Shown here: positions 19,600 to 30,254 of the stretch, piece after piece
How the letters are laid out: the number at the start of each line of letters is the position of its first letter
How positions within the stretch are numbered: the first letter of the stretch is position 1
Assembly: GCA_032717465.1 (NCBI GenBank)
Contig: CM064748.1
Span: 8,260,892 to 8,324,891, forward strand
Reading direction: 5' to 3'
Length of the DNA: 64,000 nt
Source: Coenobita brevimanus
Lineage: Eukaryota; Arthropoda; Malacostraca; Decapoda; Coenobitidae
The notes under the pieces: generated by a model
What the model saw: the letters and a program-made list of their open reading frames with translations, nothing else
What the model was told of the DNA's origin: nothing
The model's database searches: none
Position numbers and translations under genes: made by a program

Positions 19600-20580
19600 C
19601 TCCCAAGCATTTCAATTTTTCTCTTCCTCCTCTTTCTCTTCCAAGTCCTCCTCTTCCTGTTCTTCTTTTTCTTCCAGTTCCTCTTCTCTTTCCTCTTCCT
19701 CATTTTCTTCTTCTTTTCTTTCATATCTCCTTTTTCCTCTTCCTCTTTCTGTACCTCCCTTTCCTCTTCTCTCTTGTCATCATGTTCTTCCTCTTGTCCT
19801 TTCTTTTCTTCTCCCTCTTCTTGTTCCTCTTTCCCTTTCCCCTCTTCATTCTCCTCCTCTTCCTCCTTTTTCAGTTCATCCTTTTCTTTTTCCTTTTCCT
19901 CTTTTCATCCTCCTCTTCTCTTGTTCTTCCTGTTCCTTCTCATCCTCTTTTCCCTCTTCTTCCTCTTCCTCTTCCCTTCTTCCTCTTCCCATTTTTCTTC
20001 TTCCCATTCTTCCTCTATTCCCTCTTCTTCATGTGCCTTTTCTCCTTCCCTCCTTTGTCTTCCTCTTCCCCTTCTTCCTATACCTCTTCCTCCTCTTCCT
20101 CATTCTTTCTCCTCTTCCTCTTTCTCTTGTCCTTACCCATCCTTCCTCCTCTGCCTCCTCCTCCTCCTCCTCCTCTTCTTTCTCCTCCTCTTCTTCTTTC
20201 TCCTCTTCCTCTTCTTCCTCCTTCCTCTTCTTTCTTTCTTTTTTCATTTTTTATTTTCGTCTTTCTACTTTCTTCTGTTTTATTCTTTCTCCTTTCTTTG
20301 ATTTCCTCTTTCTCCTTTCTTCTATTTTCTCATTTTTCTTCTTTCCCCCTTCCTCTTTCTTTTCTCTTCTTTGTCTCATTTCTTTGTTCTTTCTCCTTTC
20401 TTCCAGTTCTTTCCTCCATTTCCTTTTTCTCCTTCCATTTCCTTTTTCTCCTTTCTTCCATGACTTCTTCTCCTACTTTCTTTCTCATTATTTTCGTCAT
20501 TTCTTCCATTTCTTTCTTCCTCCTCTCTTCTTTCATTCCCCCTTCTTCTTTATCTCTCATTTCTTCTTTCTTGAATGATG
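19600..20580. repeat. Polypyrimidine tract, about 950 bp (CTT/CCT-rich)
   Basis: Almost pure C+T on the + strand, mainly ttcctcttcc and ctcctcctc variants. It keeps several frames open for hundreds of codons, giving Ser/Phe/Leu-rich or Glu/Lys-rich translations, none of which is protein-like. Confidence 0.95.
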
Positions 20581-21249
20581 TACAAACTTTTGTATGAATG
20601 AGTTTAAAGGTCTGCAACGTAAACATTGCCGTAACGAGTATAATTATGAATGGAACAACGTAAACAAAGGGTGAGAAAACATGAATGAACGACAAGAAAA
20701 TCTCTTCATTTGTAGCCTAATCATTTCAGTCTCACGTTTAACTCATCTCAGAAGCGTTTATATATGTCCTACCACATCATTACACACTGCAGAAGCATTA
20801 AGGTACAGTAATCAAGCGGAAATATGTTAAAATATGAACTTTGAGAATGTGTGTTTTGAATGGACCGCTCGTCAACTCGTATTCCCATATGGTTCTATTT
20901 GCATGCTTGTTGATTCTGGAAGAGCTAGTATATTTGAACTTCTGGACAAAAAAAGGGCATACTAGCGTGGTTGAGCATTATGTTATAGAAAAACTAGTAT
21001 AATCACCTCTCTCAGTACATCTGATTAGCACTGAAATAATTCCAAATAATTATATTACTAGAAATGTCTGGTAACTTTTCGGGCTCGCTAACGTCGATGG
21101 TTCAATCCGAGTTGATTTTTTTTTTAGGCATTTTTTTTTAGATACAGTGGCGTGACATTGCACAAAACTCCTGACCTACTGCTGACAGTAAATGCTGGCT
21201 ATATATTACAGGCTATAAGGGATACATAACTGCCTTTCTCGCTGAAGAA
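20581..21249. other. No gene recognised
   Basis: Mostly AT-rich single-copy-looking sequence with short T-runs at 21115-21140. No exon or repeat family identified. Confidence 0.4.
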
Positions 21250-21254
21250 ATAAT

Positions 21255-22927
21255 AGCACAGCTGGGGCGGATGTCCAGGCCTTACGAGCCCTACGTCAAT
21301 CAGCTATAGATGCCGCTGCAGGGTGGGCCACGAATCATGGCTTTAAATAATTCTCCCCCACGAAATCCTGTGCTATAACTTTTACTAGCCGTCATTCAAT
21401 CCCTCAACCCCCTCTTACACTGTATGGTACTCCCCTGCCATATCGATTATCAGCCCCTTTCCTTTGCCATATCCTTGATTCTCGACTGACTTGGTCCCCG
21501 CATCTCACTTCCATTAAGACCTCTGCTTCCCTCAGACTTCGGTTATTACAAACTCTCAGCCATATGTCCTGGGGTGCAGACCGTACATCTCTGCTCCGGT
21601 TCCATACTGTCTTAGTTTTGTCGAAGATTGATTATGGCTGTCAGGTTTATGCATCTGCCTCCCTTCGGCGCCTAGATTCTGTTCACCATGGGTTACGTCT
21701 GGCGTTGGGTGCTTTTCGCTCCACCCCGGCTACGAGCCTACTGTATATGTCGAGTCGGGTATGTCCACTCTATCCTCCAGACGTGACAAGTTGACTCTCC
21801 GTTACCACATTCTCCTTCTTCAACACCCATCTGCAGGTTTCCCTTCCTCCGTTACGCACCTCTCCCCTCCTTTTCCGCCCTCGTTAGCTTCATCTTTTCC
21901 TTGTAGGGTCTCCAATTTATTTCCATCCCCTTTTTTCCCTGCTATTTCAGTTCTCCCTCTGCGAGATTCTATGTTCCCGCCTTGGCTTCTTCCTCGCCCT
22001 ACTGTCTGTGATGTCCTGCTCTCTTGTCCAAAGTCCTGTTCCACCCCACAGGAACTCTATCATCTTTTTATGGACCATATGCATTGTCACTCCTCAGCGA
22101 CCCCAGTGTACACAGACGGCTCTAAGTCTTCTGTGGGCTCGGGTTTTGCTGCTCTTTTCCCAGACCATACCTATCAGATCCGCCTTCCACCAGTCGCAAG
22201 TATTTTCACTGCTGAATTGCTGGCCATTTTACTGGCCCTTCGTGTTATATACCAATCAAGGTTACACACTTTTGTTATTTTCACAGATTCACTTAGTGCA
22301 CTACATGGTATTCAGTCTATCCCTGCCAGCAACCCGCTAGTGCTGAAGATACAGGAATGGCTGTTCCTCATTAACATCAGATTGAAGTCTGTCTCCTGTT
22401 GGGTCCCAAGCCATGTTGGAATACCGAGTAGTGAGAGGGTTGACTGCCTAACACGTGCAGCTGTCACCTCTTGCTCTGTCACACCTCATCCTATCCCGGC
22501 AACTGATTATTTCCCGATTGTTACCCGTCTCCTTGGCCAGCGGTGACAAGCAAAATGGACGTCTACAACTGATAAACTCCGCGCCATCAAACGTACTGTC
22601 ACTCACTGGCAGTCGTCCTCCCATTGCAACAGGCGTTGGGAAACAGCCCTAGCCCGTCTGCGCCTTGGCCACACGCGGATCACACATGGCTTTCTAATGT
22701 CACGAGGCACTCCTCCGAACTGTCAATGTTTTCAGGCCCTACTCACGGTCCACCATCTTTTGCTTGACTGCCCTTCGTTCCACGTCGTGCGCAGACGGAC
22801 TCTCCCGTTCCTTTACTCCCTTGGACGTGCCCCTACCTTAGCCGATCTTCTTGGTGAATCCCCTGTGTTTTACATCACACACCTCATGCGCTTCCTATCT
22901 CAAACCCGTATCTTGCCTCACATTTAG
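21255..22927 (+). mobile_element. I/Jockey-type LINE: RT C-terminus and RNase H domain
   Basis: The first part, in several frames, gives AGWATNHGFKF-type and HLTSIKTSASLRLRLLQTL blocks and, from 21564, LVLSKIDYGCQVYASASLRRLD...LALGAFRSTPATSLLY. That is the post-palm region of I/Jockey-like RTs. The 21761-22546 frame then gives an RNase H: VYTDGSKSSVGSGFA (first D), IFTAELLAILLAL (E), FTDSLSALHGI (D) and WVPSHVGIPSSERVD (the late H/D region). A cysteine/histidine tail follows at 22697-22900 (CQCFQALLTVHHLLLDCPSF), as usual after RNase H in this group. Frameshifts separate the parts. The 3' end runs to a CA array. Confidence 0.85.
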
Positions 22928-23059
22928 TGTCTTCCCCGCCTTCCCCTCTACCCTTATTCCACCATAGCATACTCGTCATTTTTATGCAGCGGTTTTAGTG
23001 CCATATACTCCTCTTGGGCTTGGTGCCAGTCCTTATTACTTACTTACTGTCAACTACAA

Positions 23060-23061
<2 letters not shown>

Positions 23062-23098
<37 letters not shown>

Positions 23099-23131
23099 AC
23101 CACCACCACCACCACCACCACCACCACCAGC
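23062..23131. repeat. (CA)n followed by (CCA)n
   Basis: Dinucleotide then trinucleotide run, at the likely 3' terminus of the RNase H LINE. Confidence 0.9.
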
Positions 23132-23394
23132 TCTTCGTACTGCCACCACCGCCAACACAAGCCTAAACACCCGAGTAATTAACACGTGTCCCAGCCCCGG
23201 TTTCACGTCATTAGCCAACAGCAAAAATCACACGATCAGACAATTACTGGCCAAACCTTAAAGAGAGAGAGAGAGAGAAAGAGAGAAAGAGAACAATCTG
23301 TAGGACCTGAGATGGAAAGCTATGGGTTAGAATTGCTCGCTGCCGCAACTTGAACCTAGCTGTAATTCTGAGTCCTGTAGTGTCATCACCTTTT

Positions 23395-23820
23395 TTGTAA
23401 ATAACAGAAGAGATGTGGATGTGATAGGAAGCGTTATGAGGAACACACTGAGGTGGTTTGGCCATGTGGAGAGGATGGAGGGTGAAAGACTGACGAAGAG
23501 AGTGTATGTGAGTGGGATGGATGGGGAGGCCGAGGATGAGATGGGGGGATGGAGGAGAGAGGTATGAGACACGGGGTGAAAGCTTGGAGTATGGAGGGTG
23601 AGAGACTAACTAGGAGTATATGTGAGTGAGATGGAGGGGGGAGAGGGAGGGGGAGACCAAAGAAGAGATGGAGGGATGGAGTAGAGAGGTACATAAACGG
23701 GGGGGTGTAAAAAGGGGGGAGGGTAGCGACATGGCAGGGGACAGGGTGACATAGAGACGATTTGTTTGTGGCCACTCCTTACGCAAATGAAGGCGTCTGA
23801 CTATAGATGGATATATAGAT
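23395..23820 (+). mobile_element. LINE-B 3' fragment with internal duplication
   Basis: 'gatgtggatgtgataggaag' through HVERMEGERLTKRVYV. Then a second start of the same block (23590 on, 'atggagggtgagagactaac') and the tail at 23750-23820. Part of the C-terminal coding region is present twice. Confidence 0.75.
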
Positions 23821-24063
23821 AGGAATAATACTAAAGGTAAACATTAATCAGCATAATAAAAACAAGTATTTTATCTCGACCTAGAGAAGCTTCGAATCCC
23901 GTCAGTCACCCTCTAACCGTGAGAGGGGAAGGACGCTCGAGCTGTGTGTCTATTCTCAGTGTTGATAGTGTTTCAACAGCTTGCCCATCTTGCCGAGATG
24001 AACAAAGGTGAGGCAGGATATTGTTCATCAGTTCTTTGATACTGCCTGTTCTTTCAGTTGAAC

Positions 24064-24325
24064 CATCTATCATTCTACAGTATTGCCACACGCCTTAATT
24101 ACGTAAGGGGAGGCCACAACCTAATCGCCTCCTTGTCGATCTGTCCCCCACCAGTTCACTGCCCTGCTCCCAGCTCACACCGCCCTCTCTCATATACCTC
24201 TCCACTCTATCCTTCCATCTCATCCTTGGCCTCGCCCTCCATCTCCGCCCCTCCACCACACATACACTCTTCTCGTCAGTCTCACTCTCTCCATCCTCTC
24301 CACATGGCCAAACCACCTTAATGTG
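24064..24325 (-). mobile_element. LINE-B 3' fragment, older
   Basis: 'gccacacgccttaattacgt', 'aggccacaacctaatcgcct', and on the - strand the GRGRPRMRW-type block with changes. Ends 'ccacatggccaaaccacc'. Confidence 0.75.
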
Positions 24326-24540
24326 TTTCTCCTAACCAATCTTTATTCGTGTGAAAAGTGGTGTGGAAATAAGTTATCTGAGAGGAATGTGGAGCTACGT
24401 GGAGAGACAGACAGGCTGACAGGGTTGCCGCACCGTGGAAATCGTCTGCTAATGTGGAAAAACAAATAAGCGACGGACATGCAGTTCCGGTCTAGCAGCC
24501 GTAGGAGGATCACTGCCGGCTTAGTGAGACCTTCCCAGCT

Positions 24541-25683
24541 ATGCCCGACCAGCGATCTACTGCCACCGCCTACGACCCGTTGAGGGGGGCATCCAGCAGT
24601 AGTTCTAGGCCGCCGGGAGTCACGAAGATCACAGGTGCGGTGGTGTGGTTCAACGTGAAGTCTGGGTACGGCTTCATCAAGCGCCGGGACACCGGTGCTG
24701 ATGTTTTCGTGCACAGACTCCGGATCGTTGCACCTAACCCCCGACACTTTCGGCGCTCTCTTGGCGAGGGTGAGGCTGTGGAGTTTCGGCTCCGTCAGTC
24801 ACCCAAGGGTCCCGAGGCCACGGATGTCACTGGGCCGGGAGGTGCTGCTGTGCAGGGCTCTGCCCATGCATGGCGGCGCCCCACGGCCCAGAGACGCCAG
24901 TCTCGTGATCCTGGGTGTTCTGGGGAGACTAATCTCCTGGTCTCGATGTGCGTCACTACGGCACAGGCTTTTTGTGGGGGTGACAAGGCTCTGTTGCACG
25001 TTCTCCTCCCTCAGATCTTTGAGGAGAACGGGCTACCAAGACTTGTCATCCCCCAGAGCTTTGTCGGAGACGTACATTCAGCCCCTCGTCCAGATCGTCG
25101 TCCCCGGCGGCCTCCTGCGCAGCCCAAGTCCCGGCCACCTCCACCTCGGCCCCGCTGCACACCGCGCAAACGGCTGTGCCTGGACGGACCCCTCAACAGG
25201 GCGACTGGCTCGTCTGTCTCTCCCCCTACCGACCCGGCACCGATCACGGCCATGGAGCTTGACACCATCACCACCGTTGCTGAGATCCACTCCTTGCCGT
25301 CTGCAGCCGAGGGGGAAAGGGCTGCCGTCCCCGTTTCGCCCGACCACCGCGACGTCGAAGGCCCTTCCCCCCCCCCCACCATTTCTCCACCTGCTGCTGA
25401 GGGAGTGGATCTCACAACTTCCGCCACCGATCCGCCGCCTGCAAGCCCCTCACCTGCCCTTGTTCTGCCATCCTCTGCTGAGTCCGACGACGCTGCGTGT
25501 ACTCGTGAGCTCCTCGCCGCCAGGCTCGAACGCGGCATAACTCTAGCTCTTAGCCGGGTCCTTCAAGACTCCCCAGTAGGCGTTCCACCTCGCCTTAGGG
25601 ACTCGGGGGAGCTAGAGTTGTACGAGGATATAGATCGCGACTCCGAGTACACCGACATCTCGGACTCTGATGGGCAGACTTGA
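24541..25683 (+). CDS. Y-box-type cold-shock domain protein encoded by a retroelement
   Basis: 380 residues from the ATG at 24541, the first in the unit. Residues 28-101 form a cold-shock domain: GAVVWFNVKSGYGFIKRRD contains the RNP1 motif (KSGYGFI), DVFVH is RNP2, and NPR..RRSLGEGEAVEF and VTGPGG are specific to the metazoan Y-box subgroup rather than bacterial Csp. The rest is not like YBX proteins. It has a 110-residue stretch with an IFEENGLPRLVIPQ segment, a Pro/Arg-rich basic region (about 180-215), a long Pro/Ser/Ala-rich linker, and a strongly acidic end (ELYEDIDRDSEYTDISDSD). The frame is fully open, with GC-rich codons unlike its AT-rich surroundings. By family it should bind single-stranded nucleic acid. 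A role packaging the element's RNA, as LINE ORF1 proteins do, is inference. Confidence 0.8.
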   Translation: MPDQRSTATAYDPLRGASSSSSRPPGVTKITGAVVWFNVKSGYGFIKRRDTGADVFVHRLRIVAPNPRHFRRSLGEGEAVEFRLRQSPKGPEATDVTGPGGAAVQGSAHAWRRPTAQRRQSRDPGCSGETNLLVSMCVTTAQAFCGGDKALLHVLLPQIFEENGLPRLVIPQSFVGDVHSAPRPDRRPRRPPAQPKSRPPPPRPRCTPRKRLCLDGPLNRATGSSVSPPTDPAPITAMELDTITTVAEIHSLPSAAEGERAAVPVSPDHRDVEGPSPPPTISPPAAEGVDLTTSATDPPPASPSPALVLPSSAESDDAACTRELLAARLERGITLALSRVLQDSPVGVPPRLRDSGELELYEDIDRDSEYTDISDSDGQT

Positions 25684-25865
25684 GGTGCTTTTTTTTGCCC
25701 AGCCGTTTTTCACCACTGACCATCGCACCTTCCCCTGCCCCTGCCGCCTTCCCCTGCCCCTGCCGCCTTCCCCTGCCCCTGCCGCCTTCCCCTGCCTCTG
25801 CCGCCTTCCCCTCGTCCTTCCGCCTGCTGTTCCCGCTTTGCTCTGAATCGAGAGCTTGATTCCGC

Positions 25866-25928
25866 CATTTCCCTGACGGGCTCTCTGTCTGCCCGTGCCC
25901 CTACATGTGCAGGGCGAATATCAACACA
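25866..25928 (+). promoter_or_regulatory. 3' tail with two stem-loops shared with the 36.7-kb element
   Basis: Hairpin 1 pairs ACGGGC with GCCCGT around a 9-nt loop. Hairpin 2 pairs CCCT with AGGG (or GCCC with GGGC). GAATATCA and the CA tail follow. The second copy keeps both stems with a different sequence in hairpin 2. Likely the RT recognition site. Confidence 0.6.
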
Positions 25929-26049
25929 CACACACACACGACGGACATGCACGTGGGAAAAATTACACGCTACTCATTTACAGAGCCGAGGAGAGGAGGG
26001 GGGGGAGGGGCAGCTGGGGATAATGCCATAGCCCGCGCCCTCCAAGATA

Positions 26050-26345
26050 GTGTTAAGGTGGGAAGGAGAGGCAGAGAGGGAGGGAAGGAGAGGCAGAGAG
26101 GGTGGAAAGGAGAGGCAGAGAGGGAGGGAAGGAGAGGCAGAGAGGGTGGAAAGGAGAGGCAGAGAGGGAGGGAAGGAGAGGCAGAGAGGGTGGGAAGGAG
26201 AGGGAGAGAGGGAGGGAAGGAGAGGCAGAGAGGGTGGGAAGGAGAGGGAGAGAGGGAGAGGGGAGGAGAGATTGAGATGGAGGGATGAGGGAGGGAGGGA
26301 GGGATGTGAGGCAGGAGGGAGGAGAGAGAAGAGGGAGGGAGTACA
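26050..26345. repeat. Purine-rich minisatellite (ggaaggagaggcagagaggg), about 20-22 bp unit
   Basis: About ten tandem copies with two alternating variants. It explains all long frames on both strands here. Confidence 0.9.
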
Positions 26346-26635
26346 AAGGAATACAAAGAACAGCAAACAGCAACAGACTTTATGATCCTTTCGAGGCTTT
26401 TTGTTACAGAGTAGACTATGACTACGAGATCTAATTCTAAATGCTGAAGGATAAGGAGTGTAAAGCAAGGAGGAGGAAACTACAACATAGCGTAGTTCAC
26501 TGTATGACACATTGGGTTCTAAAGCAAATATATAAAATCAAGTAGGAATAGTTATATGTAAACACAGTAAAACAAAGCTGTGCATAACACTTAGCGTACA
26601 GAGTTGTGTATTACTGTATCTTTAAGCCATATTGG

Positions 26636-26882
26636 ACATGTGGAGAGAATGGAGAATGAAAGACTGACTAAGAGGGTGTATGTAAGTGAAGTGGAGGGAG
26701 GGAGAGGGAGGGGGAGACCAAGGATGAGATGGAGGGATGGAGTTGAGAGGTAAATGAGAGGGGGGTGTGAGCTGGGAGCAGGGCAATGAAATGGCGGGGG
26801 ACAGGGCGACATGGAGGCGATTTGTTTGCGGCCACCTCTTGCGGGATTAAGGCGTCTGGCAATAGATAGATAGATAGACAGG
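26636..26882 (+). mobile_element. LINE-B 3' fragment
   Basis: 'gacatgtggagagaatggag' to the tail 'gcggccacctcttgcgggat', 'ggcgtctggcaatagat' and GATA. One base change and a stop break the coding end. Confidence 0.8.
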
Positions 26883-27083
26883 GATGTGAAGAACCGCTCA
26901 CCCTCCATCTTCTTATGTAACAACTTCCTATAGACTAATCAATCCATCAGAAATGCATCTACATAAACAAACACATACTAAATAGTTTTCCTCGCTGTCT
27001 TTACATATACTATAATTTCCTTGTATTTATTATCGTTGTTTTATAGAAGGAGGGGAAGGTGGTATATCTCACTAGGATCCTTT

Positions 27084-27312
27084 GGGCAGTCCTTCATTCA
27101 AGCAACAGGTCAACTCTGGAACTGTCTCCCTCTGCCTGTATTTCCTACTTCCTATGATCTCCAGTCTTTCAGACGCAGTGTGTCCAGGCGTCTCGAAATA
27201 AACGGATCTTGAATTTGGCTCTCCTTTGTATTGTTATTTTTTTTTTTCTTTGAAGGAACGGTTTCCCGGCTCCTGGCCTTTGGTTCCTTCTTCCTTGCAT
27301 AAAAAAAGAAAT
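27084..27312 (+). mobile_element. LINE-C 3' fragment
   Basis: Frame ...QLWNCLPLPVFPTSYDLQSF RRSVSRRLEINGS and a stop, then 'ttggctctcc', a T-run, and 'tttggttccttcttccttgc' plus A-run. Partner of the copy at 596-808. Confidence 0.6.
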
Positions 27313-27690
27313 GAAAGGAGCATGTGGAGTTACATGGAGAGACAGACTGACAAATGAGGAAGTGAAGGAGCGTTGTGGTGTGGATGTGGATGTGATAGGA
27401 AGCGTTAGGAGAAACACACTGAGGTGGTTTGGCCATGTGGAGAGGATGGAGAGTGAGAGACTGACGAGGAGAGTGTATATGAGTGAAGTGGAGTGGGAGA
27501 GAGGGAGGGGGAGGCCAAGGATGAGATGAGGGGATGGAGTGGAGAGGTATATGGGAGAGGGGGATGTGAGCTGGGAGCAGGGCAGTGAAATGGCGGGGAC
27601 AGGACGACATGGAGGCGATTTGTTTATGGCCACTCCTTGCAGGATTGAGGCGTCTGGCAATAGATAGATAGATAGACAGTTATTCGTCCT
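27313..27690 (+). mobile_element. LINE-B 3' fragment (longer)
   Basis: Encodes GACGVTWRDRLTNEEVKERC GVDVDVIGSVRRNTLRWFGH, then the C-terminus with changes. This copy keeps the 'gaaacacactgagg' that reads through RRNTLRW, whereas the copies in both inverted arms have lost one A here. Confidence 0.85.
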
Positions 27691-28030
27691 ATCTATCTAT
27701 CGCCAGTCTCCAGAATCCCGTATCTATCCATCTATCTGTCTATCTATCGCCAGACGCCATAATTCATTACCTATCAGTCTATCGCCAGACGCCATAATCC
27801 CGTATCTATCCATCTATCTATCTATCTATTTATCACCAGACGCCAAAATCCCCTATCTATCCATCTGTCTATCTATCGCCAGACGCCATAATCCCATATC
27901 TATCTATATATCTATCTATCGCCAGACGGTATAATCCCTCATCTATCTATATATTTATCTATCTATATATCGCCAGACGCCATAATTCCGTATCTATCTA
28001 TCTATCTATCGCCAGACGCCATAATCCGGC
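27691..28030 (-). repeat. Tandem array of the retroelement 3' end motif, 6-7 copies
   Basis: 'atcgccagacgccataatcc' followed by 'cgtatctatccatctatc' is repeated with small changes. The unit is exactly the last 30 bp of the SINE-1/LINE-B tail plus its GATA run. It runs straight into the SINE-1 copy that starts at 28020. Confidence 0.85.
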
Positions 28031-28450
28031 AAGGGGTGGGGGTTTGTCTTTGAGTTAGTTGTTTTACGGGGAGGGGCACTAACCCTCCGCCAACCCACTT
28101 GTTGACACTTAAGGAACACGTATGGGTTGGTTATATGGTTACCACCCAGCGTTGTAAATGGTTTCCTGGCTTACAGGAAACCATTAGGCTTGTCACTCAA
28201 TGTAAAGCCACCTGAAAAGGAAAGAGGAGTAACAAAAAGTGACAGGAAGGATGGGAGAAATAAGAAGAGAGGAGGACAGACACAGAAAAAGAATGATAAA
28301 GGTGAAGGAAGAAGTAGGCAGCACTACATCAAGTGAGTGGATGCTGGTGAGAAATAGAAAGAGAGGAGAGCAGACACAGAAAAAGAATGATAGAGGTAAA
28401 GGAAGAAGTAGGCAGTACTACATCAAGTGAGTGGATGATGGTCGCCACCT
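28010..28450 (-). mobile_element. SINE-1 copy with duplicated head
   Basis: Reverse-complement SINE-1 from the tail ('gacgccataatccggcaagg') to the head ('agtgagtggatgatggtcgc'). The head-proximal 90 bp ('gaagtaggcagcactacatc', 'aagtgagtggatg') occurs twice (28240-28345 and 28350-28440). Confidence 0.75.
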
Positions 28451-29199
28451 TGGAATCATATCCATTAATCCTTGAAGTAGTCGGCCACCTCCGATATTTT
28501 GCTCAGTTGCCGCTGTGTTGGTCTCTTCATTACCGTATGTGTTGTGTCTTTGGCCTTCTCATGTTTACATTGAGTGCGGTAGGTTCCTCGTGCTCCATCA
28601 CCTGTATGGTTTTGCTGAGTGACATGTCTTGGTGGTGTGGGGTAGCCAGATAATGTCACTCATCATATCATCAGTCAGACCTTGCCCCGGTGTTCTTTTG
28701 GCCCCTTGCACTGGTACCCTAAGTGCACCAGTGAAGGGTGTTGCCAGGACTGACGTGTGCACGGGTGCTTAGCGTCACCCGCGTTGGATGGCTGCCACAG
28801 ACGCTGCCCCTCACTGACACTATGTTTATTATCATATCCTCTCAGTGGCAACACTTCCACAATGGCTGGAGTGTCGTATCATGAGCTCTGACCCCCTGCT
28901 GTGGTGGTAAGTGAACCTCTAGGTCACCCCAGTCCTCTGTGATCAACCCAGTCACCTCCGGCCCCGTGTGTGCATTGCCTTACATGGCCGTGCACAGCAA
29001 ACATCCTCGAGTGTTGCAAGGATCTCCTGACTGAATGGCTACATCAGACTGGTAGTGTTTGGTGAGAACTAAATCACTTTTACTGTTGTGTGGCATCTAC
29101 AGTACAAGTGCCATGTCCAGGCCAATTGTACGGTACTATCATCGCTTCGATTTTCGTCTCGTTTCGTTTATAAACGCTCCAACCTGTTTGCATGCATTG
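28451..29199. other. No gene recognised
   Basis: GC-balanced sequence without a supportable exon. Short frames show no family motif and no repeat shared with the rest of the window was noticed. Confidence 0.4.
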
Positions 29200-29204
29200 C
29201 CTTA

Positions 29205-29970
29205 GTCACCTACTGGCGGCTCTCCATGACGCTCGATCTCTGGCAGCCTCCCTATTCAGTCCCTTATCCATGAGGTCGCACCCAATGACTTCGCCCCGTT
29301 TTTTTTTTTTTTTTTCGGTCTGCTTCTCGCATCCCTAAATCTAATGTTCACATTTCTCACTTTCTGCACCCAACTGTCATCCCCCATCCTCTCCACATGC
29401 CCAAACCATCTCAATCTACCCTTCTTCATCACATCAATACACTCCAGTCCCATCCATTCTCCCACACCATCTCAATCTATCCCTCCTCATCACCACACCA
29501 ATACACTCCACTCCCATCCTTCCTACCAAACCATCTCAATCTACCCCTCCTCATCACACCACCAGTACACTCCAGTCCAATCCTACCTCTCAACTCTTCC
29601 GTCACAAACTTAGCCCCCCCTCCTCCCCCAGGCCTCACACTCAGGGACGCACTGCACATCCACCTAATCATTGTCATTTCTGTACGTTTGAGTCTGTGAA
29701 TATCCTCTCTCTTTACTGCCCAGGTCTCACTACCATACAGCATTACACTCCTAACACATGCCACATACAAAGACCCCTTAGCACGTAGGGAGAGACCTCT
29801 CAGTGTCAGGAGAGGCAACAGCTTCCTGAACTTCTTCCAACCACTGCTCACTCTAGCCACAGAGCTGCTCCAGCCCCACCTCCAGCACATAACATGTGTC
29901 CCAGATAACAAAACTCTTCCACACACTCAAAAGACTCACCAGAAAGTTCAGTCCTTTCACGCCTCACAAT
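29205..29970 (-). mobile_element. LINE-A 3' third
   Basis: The - strand gives LLPLLTLRGLSLRAKGSLYV, MLYGSETWAVKRED, MTMIRWMCSASL and RLRWFGH, with an internal partial duplication (29395-29560, 'atctcaatctacccctcctc' three times), then VRNVNIRFRDARSRPKK. Stops at the same C-terminus as 10812. Confidence 0.8.
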
Positions 29971-29977
29971 TTCCACA

Positions 29978-30024
29978 TAATAATAATGATAATAATAATC
30001 ATAATCATCATTATCATCATCATT

Positions 30025-30055
<31 letters not shown>

Positions 30056-30120
30056 CCTCCTTTACCACCCTACGGCAGGGTGAGAAGTAGCAACGTCCAG
30101 ACAACCTAAGTTTGCCCAGT
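29978..30120 (-). repeat. (ATC)n and SINE-W-like end
   Basis: An AAT/ATC run followed by 'catccagacctcctttacca', the reverse of the 'aggtctggatgatgatg' ending seen at 3320. Confidence 0.65.
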
Positions 30121-30254
30121 TCAATGGACCACGCTTCCATTCACTCATTAGTCAAGCCCCCGGAATCCTGGCTCCATCAGATAAACCAAAAAAAACTTTC
30201 ACCACGTTCTGTAGCTTCTCATATACCTATCTGATACAGTCAATTAGAACGCTG

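Larger units (their letters stand above)
24484..25938 (+). mobile_element. Complete retro-inserted unit carrying a cold-shock-domain ORF, 13-bp TSD
   Basis: The 13-mer cgacggacatgca occurs exactly at 24471-24483 and 25939-25951 and bounds a 1455-bp unit. The unit has a 57-bp leader, one long ORF (24541-25683), a 255-bp 3' region with a 21-bp CCCTGCCGCCTTC-type minisatellite (about 25728-25815), two hairpins (25876-25896, about 25899-25914), and a terminal (CA)n. It has no introns and no RT. Its last roughly 70 bp match those of the element ending at 36690, so the tail is a mobile-element tail and not a host 3' UTR. Confidence 0.85.

Noticed and set aside
19325..20597. Long open frames of 175-417 codons
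   Set aside because: They are the polypyrimidine tract translated; composition is almost only Ser, Phe, Leu, Pro.
24695..25540. Alternative long ORFs on + (281 aa) and - (175 aa) strands over the cold-shock ORF
   Set aside because: GC-rich shadow frames of the 380-aa ORF; they show no domain and the cold-shock frame has clear motifs.
25974..26510. 178-aa Ser/Pro/Leu-rich ORF on the - strand
   Set aside because: Translated purine-rich minisatellite.
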